This document shows, in pieces, positions 24,855-36,726 of a stretch of DNA of 64,000 nt. Below the pieces are notes generated by a model, which worked only from the letters and a program-made list of their open reading frames with translations, did no database searches and was not told the origin of the DNA. The stretch is from Lepas anatifera (lineage: Eukaryota > Arthropoda > Thecostraca > Lepadidae). The position numbers and the translations under genes were made by a program. Each line of letters opens with the position of its first letter. Positions within the stretch are counted from its first letter, which is position 1. The stretch is from the NCBI GenBank assembly GCA_034440635.1, contig JAOTON010001582.1, forward strand, positions 210,001-274,000, in the 5' to 3' direction.

Positions 24855-25670
24855 GTCAGTCACGCTGTACCGCCCTGCAGCAGGGCAAACGGTCAGTCAC
24901 GCTATACCACCCTGCAGCAGGGCAAACGGTCAGTCACGCTATACCGCCCTGCAACAGGGCAAACGATCAGTCGCACTATACCACCCTGCAGCAGGGTAAA
25001 CGGTCAGTCACGCTATACCACCCTGCAGCAGGGCAAACGATCAGTCGCGCTATACCACCCTGCAGCAGGGTAAACGGTCAGTCACGCTATACCACCCTGC
25101 AGCAGGGCAAACGATCAGTCGCGCTATACCACCCTGCAGCAGGGCAAACGTCAGTCGCGCTATACCACCCTGCAGCAGGGTAAACGGTCAGTCGCGCTAT
25201 ACCACCCTGCAGTAGGGTAAACGGTCAGTCACGCTATACCACCCTGCAGCAGGGTAAACGGTCAGTCACGCTATACCACCCTGCAGCAGGGTAAACAGTC
25301 AGTCACGCTATACCACCCTGCAGCAGGGCAAACGATCAGTCGCGCTATACCACCCTGCAGCAGGGTAAACGGTAGTCGCGCTATGCCACCCTGCAGCAGG
25401 GCAAACGGTCGTCGCGCTATACCACCCTGCAGCAGGGTAAACGGTCAGTCGCGCTATGCCACCCTGCAGCAGGGCAAACGGTCAGTCGCGCTATACCACC
25501 CTGCAGTAGGGTAAACGGTCAGTCACGCTATACCACCCTGCAGCAGGGCAAACGATCAGTCGGCTTACCCTGCAGCAGGGTAAACGGTCAGTCACGCTAT
25601 ACCACCCTGCAGCAGAACAAACGGTCAGTCACGCTGTACCACCCTGCAAGGGCAAACGGTCAGTCACGCT
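24837..25670 (+). repeat. 37-bp minisatellite seeded on the exon 1 splice donor
   Basis: About 23 copies of a unit around CCCTGCAGCAGGGCAAACGG followed by TCAGTCACGCTATACCA. The first unit contains the last coding bases of exon 1 and its 5' splice site. By my count about 14 units keep GGTCAGT; others read GATCAGT or have small deletions. Since 37 is not a multiple of 3, only every third unit would preserve the reading frame if its donor were used. CAGCAGGG/CCCTGCTG-type symmetry gives each unit a short palindrome (CCCTGCAGCAGGG). Confidence 0.92.
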
Positions 25671-25833
25671 GTCAGTGATCCTCAATTTCGTATGTGGTTT
25701 GATATTTGGTGTGTTTTTGCGGAATGGATGCTTACTGAAAGCTTTCACCAGAAACGTGTCGAAAGAAAAGGAAGACAATTAAGAGAAATTCACCTTCAAG
25801 TATGGAAAATGTCTGTGCGTAATGGTTCGGCAG

Positions 25834-27002
25834 TTGAGTGTCCCACTTTTATAATGGGTTTTGAACTGAGATAGCAGTTTTGTAGGGCGTGTTGAGAAAC
25901 CACTATCGGCATATTTAATTTCGCCCAAAGCTCTCGATATACAATTTCCGCCGGCTTTAAAGTTCAAAGTAAAGGGGCCTATTGGCTTATTACAAACCCT
26001 GAAGGAATACCTTCAATATGGTTGCAGTAATCTGATTGGTCGTAAGCCCTACGTCTCGCCCAAGGCCTTTAAATGTAGAGGTAGAACGCTCCCCTCTCGA
26101 AAAATGGCAACCTCTATTTCTAGAAACTTTTACGTTTGTGACGTCAGCAGTTGCTCTCAAGGTGGAGCCGCCCATTCATTCAATGAGAATCGACTCCGAT
26201 CGTGAGTGTTTTACGGTTTCAAGATGCATCTGGCGAGGGTAGACCCAAGATTTATTACGCCACGTCCTCAAAAACAGTATTATTGCCCCTAACACGCAAC
26301 TTATCTCCTGATAGCCCTGTCTTGTCAATGCTCAGCGACAATGCGTTGCTAAGCAACTCTAGGCGATCGCTGACGTCATCACCATGGTGAATGCCAGATT
26401 TGAGGTTGCCATTTTTGGCATGGGCTAAAGCCGGAGCGCAACCCCTGGTCTCGCCCACACACTGAAAATACCATGCTAGCGAGTGAACGAGCATGCAACT
26501 GCTTGTCCACCGTCATGTTAGGCAAAAAGTTGTCCAGTTCAGGGCGTTATTGGGTCAAAATTAGGCCAATAACTGCAATACACATCATATCCTCCCTCCC
26601 CCGTACTTGTGCAAACAATTGTTAAATGTTTCTGTCAAAATCCAACCCCGAAATGGTTTCCTTACATCAGGCATATGCATAATCTTTCTACCACTGAATA
26701 AACTCGGATACCGTAGTGACACCTGACGTGCAGTTCTTGCACCAGTGCTTCTTCTTGTACTGCATGCTATTTTCGCCGTGTGAAAATGCTCTGAATGGAG
26801 CTTATAGCGAGTCTATGATTAGCGTTTGGGATTTTACTGATTATCAACAGTGTTATTTTGATGACGTCACATATTGTTAGAAAAGAGGATATATTTCTGT
26901 TTTTAGCGCATTGAAGTGGGGAGAATTCTGTTTCCTGTTTTTCAGACCTCTCTTGTTCTTAAAATGGTCTTTTTAGGATTTTCACAAAGTGGTCCACTCC
27001 CT
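25834..27002 (+). mobile_element. Family Y TTAA MITE, expanded or interrupted copy
   Basis: The left part (GTGTCCCACTTTTATAATG, then CCACTATCGGCATATTTAATT) matches the copies at 1059 and 42013. The right end TTTCACAAAGTGGTC..ACTCCCT abuts TTAA (27003-27006). At ~1.17 kb it is longer than the 435-453-bp copies, so the middle has an insertion or is a longer family member. It lies in intron 1. Confidence 0.55.
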
Positions 27003-27006
27003 TTAA

Positions 27007-29252
27007 TGTCTAGTTTTTAAGTATTGCTCCTGTAGAGATGACGTATAAGAATGATGTATATCTATTCTTAAAAGGGAACTTTAGCATTACTGCATTGATG
27101 CATTTTGATCTTATTGAAAAATATGTAGCAGCCCCAGATATCCCGACAGTTCTGGCATGCTTAGTTGCGGTTCATATTTATTGGTCCTTTTAGGCTCCTC
27201 TTCACATTTGTTTCTCTTTTTTGGATTTTCTAAATCCTTACATTTGCTTATTTAGGAGCTGAAATTGCATTCAGATTCATATTTGAATTTTTAGATCACG
27301 CACTTTGACAGGCTCACTATGCTCATGGAATTTATGCGACGGACTCGCAAAATATCTTCAAACACCACATTTCCCTTGCGGCTAATGGTCGTCGGCCGCC
27401 CTGTGAACGAGTAAAAGCATGCACGTGCTTTGTGGCACAAAGAGAGGTATGCTTTCATACCAAAGCCCGCTTCATTTCACTTATTTCGTTCATAAACCCA
27501 AAGAGAATTGCGTGCACTAGTTATCTCCCTGATTGTACTTGCATGCCTCCACATAGAAACAGTCAGTAGTTGCATCATACTAATTTAGCCTGAGGCAATA
27601 GCGTGCAGCAGCCCACCCACTGCGAGGCAAAAGAGGCCGGATGAGCACGTTAGCGTCGCCGGGGCACCGGCGTGGCTGCTATATCCGCGCGTAGGCGTTA
27701 TCACGGCATCCAACGCTCCTCGTGCCTTCTTTCTATCCTGAGATGAAGCATTCACATCTCGGGAAGCCCGGTTCGCCTTTTGTCTGGGTCACTTCTCTCC
27801 TTCATCAATTTCGCAAGCGATAGCGGGAAGACCCGGGAACTGCGGTCCAGCTCTTTGCTGGCGCTGCGAGGTGCTGAGTCATCGTGCCATCACAGCTCGC
27901 TGTATCCGCCTAGTCAGGCCCCTGTCTTGGCCTGTACCCTGCTGCTGCGGAGAACGCCCTTAAAGGAAGAACCCGCTGTCGTCACGGTTGTAGTGTCGGA
28001 CTCCTCGGCTGTCAATGAGAGATCCGGCTTCTTCATCTCATCTGGCTACTCAGGCTGTGCTCTGAAGATATTCGTTCGCTCTGGTCTATCATGAGTAGCA
28101 TTCATCCCGCTCTCTACATCACCTGGAGGGTGTACATTCTTCTGCCGTGGCGAAACCGGAAGCAGCCGGCCGGCAACTGACGCATGTTGCAACTGACGCG
28201 GTCACCACGGCGCTCCATCTGGCCCGCTTTGTGGCGTGGATATGCAGATTGCACGGTGGAACGATACGTGGGCGGTTAGATGGGTGGACTCTGTTCACAT
28301 ACAGCGCACCCACTGACTTATCGGGATTGGGTGTTGGTTGACCGAGAGGAAGGCCGTGAGAACAATGCTGTACTTGGCATGAGTTATTGTTTTTCCATCT
28401 GCTGTTTGCGGTTTTAGTTCCTGGTTTCTAAAACTATGTCAATGTCAATTGCTTTGAATGTGTTGGTGGCTGGTGTTGATATGGGATCTTCCGGCGTACT
28501 TTGGTGCCGAAGGCGTACACCCGGCGCACTTTAACGAAAACACATAAATCAACCAGTCTCGGGGTCAGTGCAACGTGGAAGAAGGAACTATGTCTTTACT
28601 TGCTCTGGATCTGCTTTAAGGATGGCTATGGCAGAGTTTCCAGGGTATCTCAGAAACATCATAACATCAAGCAAGGGACCCAGTGTTGCGTTGCGTGTTC
28701 GTATAGAAACTGGAAGGAAGCTGCTTAATGTTCTTAACATTCACACCAGGTGTTTGATGGTGTTTGCATTATATGTTATACTGGATCTTAGATTATAGTA
28801 GACCTACTTTTAACTGTAGGTCGTCTGCTATTACGACTGGATACGGGTATCTCTTCAAACAGAACGCCTTTCTTGCGAATCTCTGCTGTCGGCTCTCTTG
28901 AGGCGAGGAAAATCCGGCCGTAAAGCTCCTGGTTTGTCGGGTCGAAAAGCCCCGAACTTAAGGGGGAGAGGAGTGGGTAACAGTCCCGTTTGCTCTCCTT
29001 GGACCCGTACCTGCCTGAGCACATGACCTCTTTCATGGCAGTGATTCAAGAAGGCTCACAGGTAGGTCGTCAGCGAAAGGGATGACTTCGCGACGTTTTG
29101 TAGCACTTAAAGGTGCTAACGCACATACCTATCAAGCCTGTTTGCCTTATATGCAAGCCGCACCTACATGCCTCGAGTAAATGCCAAGTCTATTTAAGAA
29201 AATGTCTGAACCTTTCATACCGTGTTCAAACTCAGTGATGCAGTAGGTGGCG
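27007..29252. other. Intron 1 segment, nothing assigned
   Basis: A somewhat GC-rich stretch at 27600-28330 carries frames on both strands without recognisable domains. No RNA gene or repeat family was identified. Confidence 0.4.
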
Positions 29253-29260
29253 CTATATGA

Positions 29261-29491
29261 CATAAGCGTCGCCACCGGCAAAAAGTGGGGGGGCCAGCCA
29301 AACTTCAACCTGATGCTGACAAAAAATTTCAAAGTCAGGACCAAAAACTGTTCGAATTTGGGCTCCTCATTGCCTTCCGCAGCAGCTGGTTTTAAGAATG
29401 TCCGGTTTTCTCCCATTTCGACTGAGATCAGGAAATTTTTGGCCAAAAATGTGGGGCCAGCCCCCCTGGCCCCCCTTTTCCGACGCTTATG
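29261..29491 (+). mobile_element. hAT MITE, family V, copy 2
   Basis: A 231-bp element with termini CATAAGCGTCGCCACCGG and TTTTCCGACGCTTATG and exact 8-bp target duplication CTATATGA (29253-29260, 29492-29499). It is homologous to 13715-13941 in reverse orientation. Confidence 0.85.
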
Positions 29492-29499
29492 CTATATGA

Positions 29500-30324
29500 G
29501 ACATGTTGACTAGTCTTTACCCCACACCCAGTCAACTTATATATCATATTAAAATGTGCTGCAATTCTGGATTGGTTTTGGAAATAACTCCTAAAGCAAT
29601 ATTTCAGAACTGATCTTCTGAGTAAAAATAAATTCGTGCTGTTTTTTTCTGGTTGCGCTCAATATCTCTGAAGACTGAGAGACCGTTTCAGCACATTTTC
29701 AATATCTCTGAGACCGTTTCAGCACATGGTCCTTGCCTGGAAGGTGGGTGGTGTTAGGTAGTTTCAGACGTGCCGCTACTGCTGCACCTGTCCCCACTTC
29801 CGTCTCGGACGATCACTTCCGTCTCGGACGGTCGCAGTGCGGTACCTACAATCGTCCCGGCCTCGTCACCAGACGATCACGTGAGAACGCCGGCCACACC
29901 GGCGGATGCGTCCCTGTGCCTTTGTGCTACCTTCGCGGGTTTCTGTGGGAACCGCGATTTGCCGTGCGACCAGCCTCGTCCCTTGTCCGTCCGTGCTTCC
30001 TGAGCCAAGCTCCGTTTCCTGATGGCACAGCCGCGGGGGAGCAGTGGTATGCGGAAACCCTTGGGACAGTACAGAATCTGTCACAGGCATTGACGCATCC
30101 AGGCGGGAACGGTTTGTCTCCCACAACGCCCCGATTTTGTTTTTCACAATTTGCCTGCCCTGTTGCTCCCCCTCCCCCAATGTTCAAAGTACGGCAGCTC
30201 CCAGTTTTAGCGACTTGCATCATGCGCCTTTCCCAGTTTTTCCCGCCTCTACGACATACAGTATTGTGCAACTTGCAGTGCGGTTCAAGTGCAGTTTTTT
30301 CTGATTGCTCACTCACTTTTCGGA
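29500..30324. other. Intron 1 segment, no gene
   Basis: Long overlapping frames on both strands (up to 273 codons, running into the pogo terminus) reflect GC-rich composition and lack domains. A short direct repeat CACTTCCGTCTCGGACG occurs twice near 29800-29830. Confidence 0.4.
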
Positions 30325-30930
30325 TAGGGGAAATTGGGTGTATTGCGCCCATGCGACCAATTGCGCCCCCACCCTCCACAGAAATCCTGAAGTGGTATTT
30401 GATTTTACGCACTACCATTTTGTTTCCATCACTAAGTACTTCCTCTTTCCGTCGCACAGCCATCGGTGGTAGGTCACAGCTCAGCAAAATCTGCGATTTT
30501 TATATATTACTAGGTTTCTTACGACATTTAGGGTTTTATAATATCGAAAAATAAGAACTCAATTATATTTGGGGAGAGCGATGACTTGCATTTTACAATA
30601 GGCATATTTTTGTGTATTTTCCGCCTTCTACCGGTCGTTTCTGCGAAGAACCTGTTCCAACAGGCAGCCATGTTTGATTGCGTTCAGAAATTTCAAATGC
30701 GCCATGGGTAAATGCGCCCGCGGGCGCAATTGGAATGAGGGGTGGGCGCATTTAGCAAGACAGAAAATTAATCGTAGGTACTTTGCAGAGCAATGTTTCT
30801 CAAGTTTTTCCTCCGATACCAGTATTTTTATAGCGGGTACCTTTCAAAGCACTTTGATTCGTGCGAGTTTTGGGGTCAGCCCCTTGGGATCCTGGATCCT
30901 CCTCTGTACCTGCCTATACCTCACGGATAT

Positions 30931-31115
30931 GCATAGGCGCAGGAATCGTGGGGGCAATGGAGGCGGCTGCCCCCACACTTTCGGACTGTGGGGGCAGTGC
31001 CCCCAACTTCGAGCCGATGCATGTTGTTTGGTGGAAAGAAATGGTCGAGTCACCCGTAACCCGCAACCGACGACAACCCTTGCCCCCCAACTTGAAAAAG
31101 TTCCTGCGCCTATGC
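30931..31115 (+). mobile_element. Small MITE nested in the pogo-like element
   Basis: A 185-bp element with 15-bp inverted termini GCATAGGCGCAGGAA / TTCCTGCGCCTATGC and direct GGATAT repeats immediately outside. It lies between the left TIR and the transposase ATG. The interior includes GTGGGGGCAGTGCCCCCA-type palindromes. Confidence 0.65.
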
Positions 31116-31185
31116 GGATATGCATGTACAGTGTTCACTCATGATACCGATATACCTAACCTTATAAACACATCCTTTCCAGAAA

Positions 31186-33442
31186 ATGTCACCACCCACT
31201 TGGAGCGTTCAAGCACTCACCAGAGCAGTGAACGCTGTCAAGAATGGATCCTCAATCCGGAAAGCTTGCCAGCAGTTCAGGTAACAACGATTTACAGAAC
31301 TAGTTATGGCATACGATATCCCATCTATTCTGCAGGTAGCCCAGACACTTCAAACAAGTTTTGTTGAAGATGTAAATTACTGAATGAATTTGGGTATAAG
31401 GTACGGCCGATGGAATTGGAATGGCATTGACTTCCATTTTCCTTGACATGTCTAATGAATAATTTTTTATTTCTCAGTCTGGGTATTTATGTTCTACCTT
31501 CCAGTTTCTATCCTTGCATCCTTGTTGTTGCCATGCATTGACCTTACATCCGGCAGTACATTCATTTAAATGACGATACATATCCTTATACTGTCCTTTC
31601 CCTTCCAGCATCCCACGTACAACACTCCGTGATCACCTTCACTGCCGAGTGCGCAACACCATCGGGTCGCCACCGAGACCAGGGAGAAAGGGACGACTAC
31701 CAGTTTTCAGTGCGGAGTTCGAGGATCGCTTCCAAAGCTCACGTCCTCAGCATGGCTTCTGCGTTTTATGGAATAACGCGCATAGAACTGCGGAAACTAG
31801 CATTTGCTGTTGCTGAACTCATGAACATCAACCATCCCTTCGATAAGGATATGAAGATGGCCGGGCACGACTGGGTAACCAGATTCCTTAAGAGGCACCC
31901 GGAGATAAGGGTACGGACTCCGGAGCCGACGAGTATCTCCCGACTTGGGGGATTCAGACGATCTGAGGTCGAGCTCTTCTTCCAAAACTTGGAGAAACTG
32001 AATGACAAACACGGGTACGGGCCGACCCACGTTTACAATATGGACGAGACTGGCGTGCCCACAACCGTGCCCGGCCGGAAGATTCTAGCTGGAAAGGGCA
32101 GTCGCCAGGTTGGCATTGTGACCAGCGCTGAGAAAGGGCAGACTACAACAGCTGTTTGCTGCTGCAATGCAGCTGGTGTGTTCATCCCTCCCCAGCTCAT
32201 CTTCGCGAGGAAGCGTATGAATGAGTCCCTGAAACGAGGAGCGCCCCTGGAACAATTTTTGCAACATCAGACAGTGGATGGGCAACGAAAGACACGTTCG
32301 TGGAGTGGCTGCGTCACTTTATCAAGGTGACGGGAGCAACAGTGAAGAACAGAGTACTCCTCATCGTGGACAACCACACCAGCCACGTGTCCATCGAGGC
32401 TCTAACGCTGTGCGAGGAGAGTGGGGTGGATATCCTCACCCTGCCTCACACACGTCACACAGACTGCAGCCGCTGGACGTCGCAGTCTTTGGTCCATTGA
32501 AGACGTGGTACAAAGACGAGATCCACAGGTGGCTGCGGAAGAACCCAGGCCAAATGGTGACTCAGCACCAAGTCTCCGAGGTGTTCGGTGCCGCGTACCT
32601 CAAAGCAGCGGCACCAAGGAACGCTGTAAATGGCTTCAGGCCTCCGGCATCATGCCGTTTGACGATCAGGTATTCTCCGATGAAGACTTTGTGGCGGCTA
32701 TCCACGTACTGGCGGATCGAACAGTTCAAGACGGCACCGGTGCTCAGGATGATGATGCAGGTTCGCAGGGAGATGCTCCTGAGAGGGGCGCCACCGAGGA
32801 CGAAGAGACTGCGAGAGACCGTGCCGATGCCATGGGTGAAGCTGTAACAGCACAGGGTGACGTTTCTGGTGCCAAAGGAAAAGCTCTTGGAGATGAGAGT
32901 AATGCTGGTGCAAAGTGTGACGGAGACTGTGTGCATGGGCATGGTGATGGTACCCTCCCATCCTGCAGCAACGGCACTGTTGATACTGGGGCCCCACCGG
33001 AATTGGAAATGCCAGCAGAGGAGGCCCAGCGAAGGCAAGTTTCCCACATCGCTCAGATTCTGATGGAAGCCACGTCGTCAGGCAAGGTCCCAGTGACATC
33101 AGAAATCCTTAATGAGATATTGTCTGTGCCGAAACCTACCCCAAGGGAGGTCAAAAGACGTGTCAAGAGCCAGCGATCCGTGATCTTGACAAGCTCACCA
33201 GTAAAGCGAGCGCTGGTTGAAAAGAGAGAAACACGGCTGGAAGAGAGAAAAGAGGAAAGAAGAAAGCGAAGACTCCAAGAAAGCAAAAGGTATCTCATCC
33301 AGTTGACATCTGCATTTTCTGCGGAGAATCGGTGGTTGGGGTGAACGAAATATGGCTGCAGTGTAGCAAGTGTCAACAGTGGTGCCACGAGGCCTGCTCT
33401 GGTGGAGGGTCATCTGCTTTTATCTGTGACTTTTGCAAGTAA
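31186..33442 (+). pseudogene. Pogo-like transposase (psq HTH, CENP-B HTH, DDE, C-terminal PHD finger), frameshifted
   Basis: ATG at 31186 opens a psq-type helix-turn-helix (TWSVQALTRAVNAVKNGSSI) in a 95-nt exon ending GTAACA. A 328-nt GT-AG intron (31281-31608) rejoins the HTH as IPRTTLRDHL in phase. A second HTH region covers about 31750-31920 (LAFAVAELMN..HPF; DWVTRFLKRHPE). DDE motifs: YNMDETG near 32035, LLIVDNHTSH near 32360, QPLDVAVFGPLK near 32470. An acid-rich tail follows, then a Cys4-His-Cys3 PHD-like finger (CIFCGE..CSKCQQWCHEAC..CDFC) ending in TAA at 33440-33442. The frame changes near 31725, 32280, 32455, 32630 and 33300, so no intact enzyme is encoded. Confidence 0.85.
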
Positions 33443-33490
33443 GCAAATGTTCTCGAAAGGTTGATCAGGTTATGTCCGTGTTCTACGTTT

Positions 33491-33615
33491 AGTCTGCAGC
33501 GGTGCCACCAGGCCTGCTCTGGTGGCGATCCGTCTGTTTTTGTATGTAGCTTTGCAATTTAGCAAACGTTCGTGACAGGTCAATCGAGGTTATGTTCTTG
33601 TTCTACGTTTTTAAG
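33491..33615 (+). repeat. Duplicated tail of the PHD-finger segment
   Basis: GGTGCCACxAGGCCTGCTCTGGTGG occurs at about 33381 and again at about 33500, followed in both by similar TTTGCAA, AGCAAA and GGTTATGT blocks. The second copy (about 115 bp downstream) has lost cysteine codons. This is a local tandem duplication after the stop codon. Confidence 0.65.
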
Positions 33616-34273
33616 TGTTCATACCTGCTTACACCACGATCATCGATCGTGGCACGATGCGATGGGTGCAGGTGACTCGTTAAAGGTAGCGTGCTGCATG
33701 ATGTTGGATGCATTAGGTATGCATGGTGCATGAGGCTACCTTCTTTTGAAAGTTGGTATATCACACAATATACCTACTGCAGTTCGGACTGACTCGCTTC
33801 CTCCTATATTCCAGTGGTCATGTGCATACTCCAGCCGATATGACCCTGGCAGTTGATAAGCCGATAATTCCGACAAACATAGATCGTCACAGTATTTGCA
33901 CGCATTATTCTGAAGACGTGTGATGCAGGCTAATCGGAAACTTCACTCAATCCTGACTTATTTATTACTGTCGCTTTGCTATTTCCTAACTTATTTCGTA
34001 ACTGCACAGTGCTTATTCATAGGGCGCAATTAGAAGTAATTGCGCCCCTCCTGGCGCAATTAACAGTATACCTGACCTAAATGCGCCCTTTGCAATGGTT
34101 TACCAAATTCGAACTTGCTATAAAACTTTGTGATATTCAGGTCTGGGAATGCGTTCAAATTGTGTAGAAATGATCAGGCTTTATGATATAAGTCTTTGCA
34201 TCACCTAAAACTGCACATACGGCCAACCACAAGCGTTTTTCCTTAAGCGGGCGCAATACACCCAACTTCCCTA

Positions 34274-35330
34274 CCTGCGGACACACATTCGCATTGTTCT
34301 GTCCCCGAATTTTATAGTAGGTACGTACCTATGTCTGCTCGACTGCACGGGCTAGCTGCAGATAAGCAGGTTTGAGGCAAATGTAATATATCTTTAACTA
34401 CCGGTAAAACCTTAAGTTTCCAGTGTGTTCAAACGATGTATTTCCTCACCAGTGCCAGGCTCGAACATAAGGAAGTATACGGCTCCCTCTCAGGAAGCTT
34501 AGCGTGCACAGCGCACCCGAGAAAAATATTGACTCCGGAAACAATGGTTGACGCTAGAAATCAGTGTTTAATTACGCTGTAAAAATAAGTCCGATCCTCT
34601 TGGCGCATGTCAACTTGGCAGAGATGAGTCACCCGAAAAGGCAGTCGTGTGATCCTTACAAGCTTGACACCTGACTTGTTTAATAGGATTCGAAGAACTC
34701 GCCAATTAACCATGGAACTAGTCGCCTGTGCTCTACGATAGCTGATTCAGGGTCAGTTGACTCTTACAAAAAACAATGACCGTCGTTCCTTCTTCTTATG
34801 TTTGTCTTATCGGTGCCCTCGTGTCTGTGCCGGTGGGTCAGTGGTGCCCCATGTCACCTTACCTGCCCCAAAGGTGGACAAAAGCGGCCCCAAACCGGTA
34901 GGTCTGCCCGGCGGTTGCCACAGCAAGATCTCGTCGGAATGCTGTCACGTCCTATAGACTGGCTGGGGCACTGTTAAGCTGAAGCCTAGGGCTACAGCAC
35001 TTATTTACCTGTCTGAGCTACTTCTGTATTTTAAGCTTGATGTCGAAATTTTCACTGTAAAGCGTAGATCAATCTGGGAGGTGCAGGTAGATTTTGTCTG
35101 CTTTGCTTATTCTGTGAAAAGGTGAGCCCGTCAGGAAGCCTGTGGATAAGATCAAGTGTCAGGATCTTAAGATGTCACTGGTATTGTAATATATTTATTA
35201 TGGATCTGAACTCACCAAGTCCGGAAAAACAACTTCAAGATCCAGCGTTGTGATCGGATCAAAACTGAAGCAGGCAGAACAAGCTGATTGAAAAGATATA
35301 AGCAATACCTGCGGGCCTAAACTCCTTTAA
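34274..35330. other. Intron 1 segment, nothing recognised
   Basis: No gene, RNA or known repeat between the pogo element and the next TTAA element. Confidence 0.4.
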
Positions 35331-36720
35331 CCCTCGCCCCGGTTCGGGGTGTAAAAACAGCCCCCTCGGGTTTTTTCCGGTGGCACGAAAGAACAGCGGC
35401 GTTCGCGCCCCCGTACTTGGCACACCTTACCCTTGATTAATTCCGCAGATTTTCCCAAAATTTTAAGGCTGGGTCATCTCAGGTCAGGTCACCAGTGCAG
35501 GTCAACTGACCTCACCTCCAAAAATCTTTAAGGTGGCATAAGTAAGAAAAGGGTGCATGGATCGAATTGAAACGTAGGGGGAAAGAATGTGTATTGCGCC
35601 CCCTAACTAATTGCGTCCCCCTTATAACAGAGAAAGGTAGGTACTAGTGGTAGTTTGTTTTAGGCAGTTTAATCCAGTTCTCACCTTCAAGTCATACATT
35701 TTCCCAACGTTTCAATGAATTCGTACATAAGAATGTATTTTAATCAGCTAGCAAAATAAATTCAGTACTTCCTTAAATCTGCACGGGTTTATGAACCCGA
35801 AAAATAAGAATACGGCTGTTACATTCCAAAATCGATGGTTTTAATTTGAAAGCCAGATATTCATTGCATATTTTGAAAGCAACAATTATAAATTCCCCCT
35901 GGTGGTAAATTTTTAAGGCAGACATGTTTGATTTAAATGCAAAAAGTAATTGCGCCCTGGTCAAATGTGCCCTATCCAAATGTATGTTGAAAAATCAAAT
36001 CCAAAGCCTTTCCGTGTGAGTGTGATTTTATTATTACAAGTCATTGTGAATGCGAGAATATCACATTAAAATGACTTCCAGGCCCTCCAGATGAAAACCT
36101 TGGGAGGTAGCCGAGCCCCATTTGCTCCCATACTAATACTTATTTCTGCCGTGCCATTATTACTTAACATGGTATGGCAGAAGGGCGCAATTAAATCTAA
36201 ATGCGCCCTCCCCCGGGCGCAATTACCCTCACACTTTTGCAAGTGCGCCCTTTGCATAGTTTCACTCAAATTGGAGTTCACTCTTAGAACACGCCATTTT
36301 CAGGCCAGGAATTGCTTTCTCAATAACAAAAAAATGATCAAATTTTGTAATTTAATCCACAGTAGCGAGATTGAATAGGAGACATTCGTCTAGCAAGTGA
36401 TTTCCCTTAGGGGGGCGCAATACACATACTTTCCCCTATACCACATAATTGACGTACCGAGTACTACAAAATATATTCCGGGATTTTTCAGATTGATGAC
36501 CTAGGGTCAGATACAGATCATGACCTCTCCATTGGAAATACATGGGAAAAACAGAAATTGGTAAAACATTGCTCTATTTCTGTAGATACCGCTTGGAATA
36601 TCTTCGCATTTTCCAAATCATGGTACCCTAGCTCCATTTATAGGTTCCTATTGTAAGTTTGGACCTATTACCTCTGACACGTCATCTTGGGCTACTTAAG
36701 CAGGTTTTCAGACTGGGGTG
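35331..36720 (+). mobile_element. TTAA element of the AGGTCA-rich family, interrupted, copy C
   Basis: Opens with TTAA (35327-35330) then CCCTCGCCCCGG. The block GGCTGGGTCATCTCAGGTCA at about 35467 and the AGGGTCAGATACAGATCATG block at about 36510 match the element at 60191-61088 closely. An 860-bp pogo-type MITE splits it at 35577-36436. The right end is not resolved because retrotransposon sequence begins near 36727. Confidence 0.6.
35577..36436 (+). mobile_element. Non-autonomous pogo-family element (860 bp)
   Basis: Flanked by TA (35575-35576, 36437-36438). The inverted termini begin GGGGGAAAG and share GTGTATTGCGCCC with the pogo-like element at 30327. Subterminal GGGCGCAATTA / AAATGCGCCC repeats near 36182-36252 match those at 34018-34092 of the autonomous-type copy. 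No transposase frame. It is inserted in an AGGTCA-rich TTAA element whose uninterrupted relative (60.35 kb) shows the empty site. Confidence 0.85.
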
Positions 36721-36726
36721 GGTGTG

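Larger units (their letters stand above)
30327..34271 (+). mobile_element. Pogo-like DNA transposon, full length but decayed
   Basis: A 3945-bp element flanked by TA on both sides (30325-30326, 34272-34273), the Tc1/mariner/pogo target. The inverted termini share GTTGGGTGTATTGCGCCC or close to it on both ends, with a one-base indel nearer the tip. Subterminal GCGCAATTA/TAATTGCGC/AAATGCGCCC motifs recur near 30700-30760 and 34018-34092 and may bind transposase. It encodes a psq-HTH, CENP-B-like, DDE and PHD-finger transposase with several frameshifts (31186-33442). A 185-bp MITE is nested at 30931. It sits in intron 1 of the reductase gene, same strand. Confidence 0.85.

Noticed and set aside
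24837..25670. Regular repeats reminiscent of a CRISPR array
   Set aside because: Units are contiguous without unique spacers and lie in a eukaryotic exon/intron boundary; this is a minisatellite.
29733..30554. 273-codon open frame (+) and a 186-codon frame on the other strand
   Set aside because: No ATG at the start, low-complexity Pro/Arg/Ser composition, no domain, and it runs across the left TIR of the pogo element. Two long overlapping antisense frames point to GC composition.
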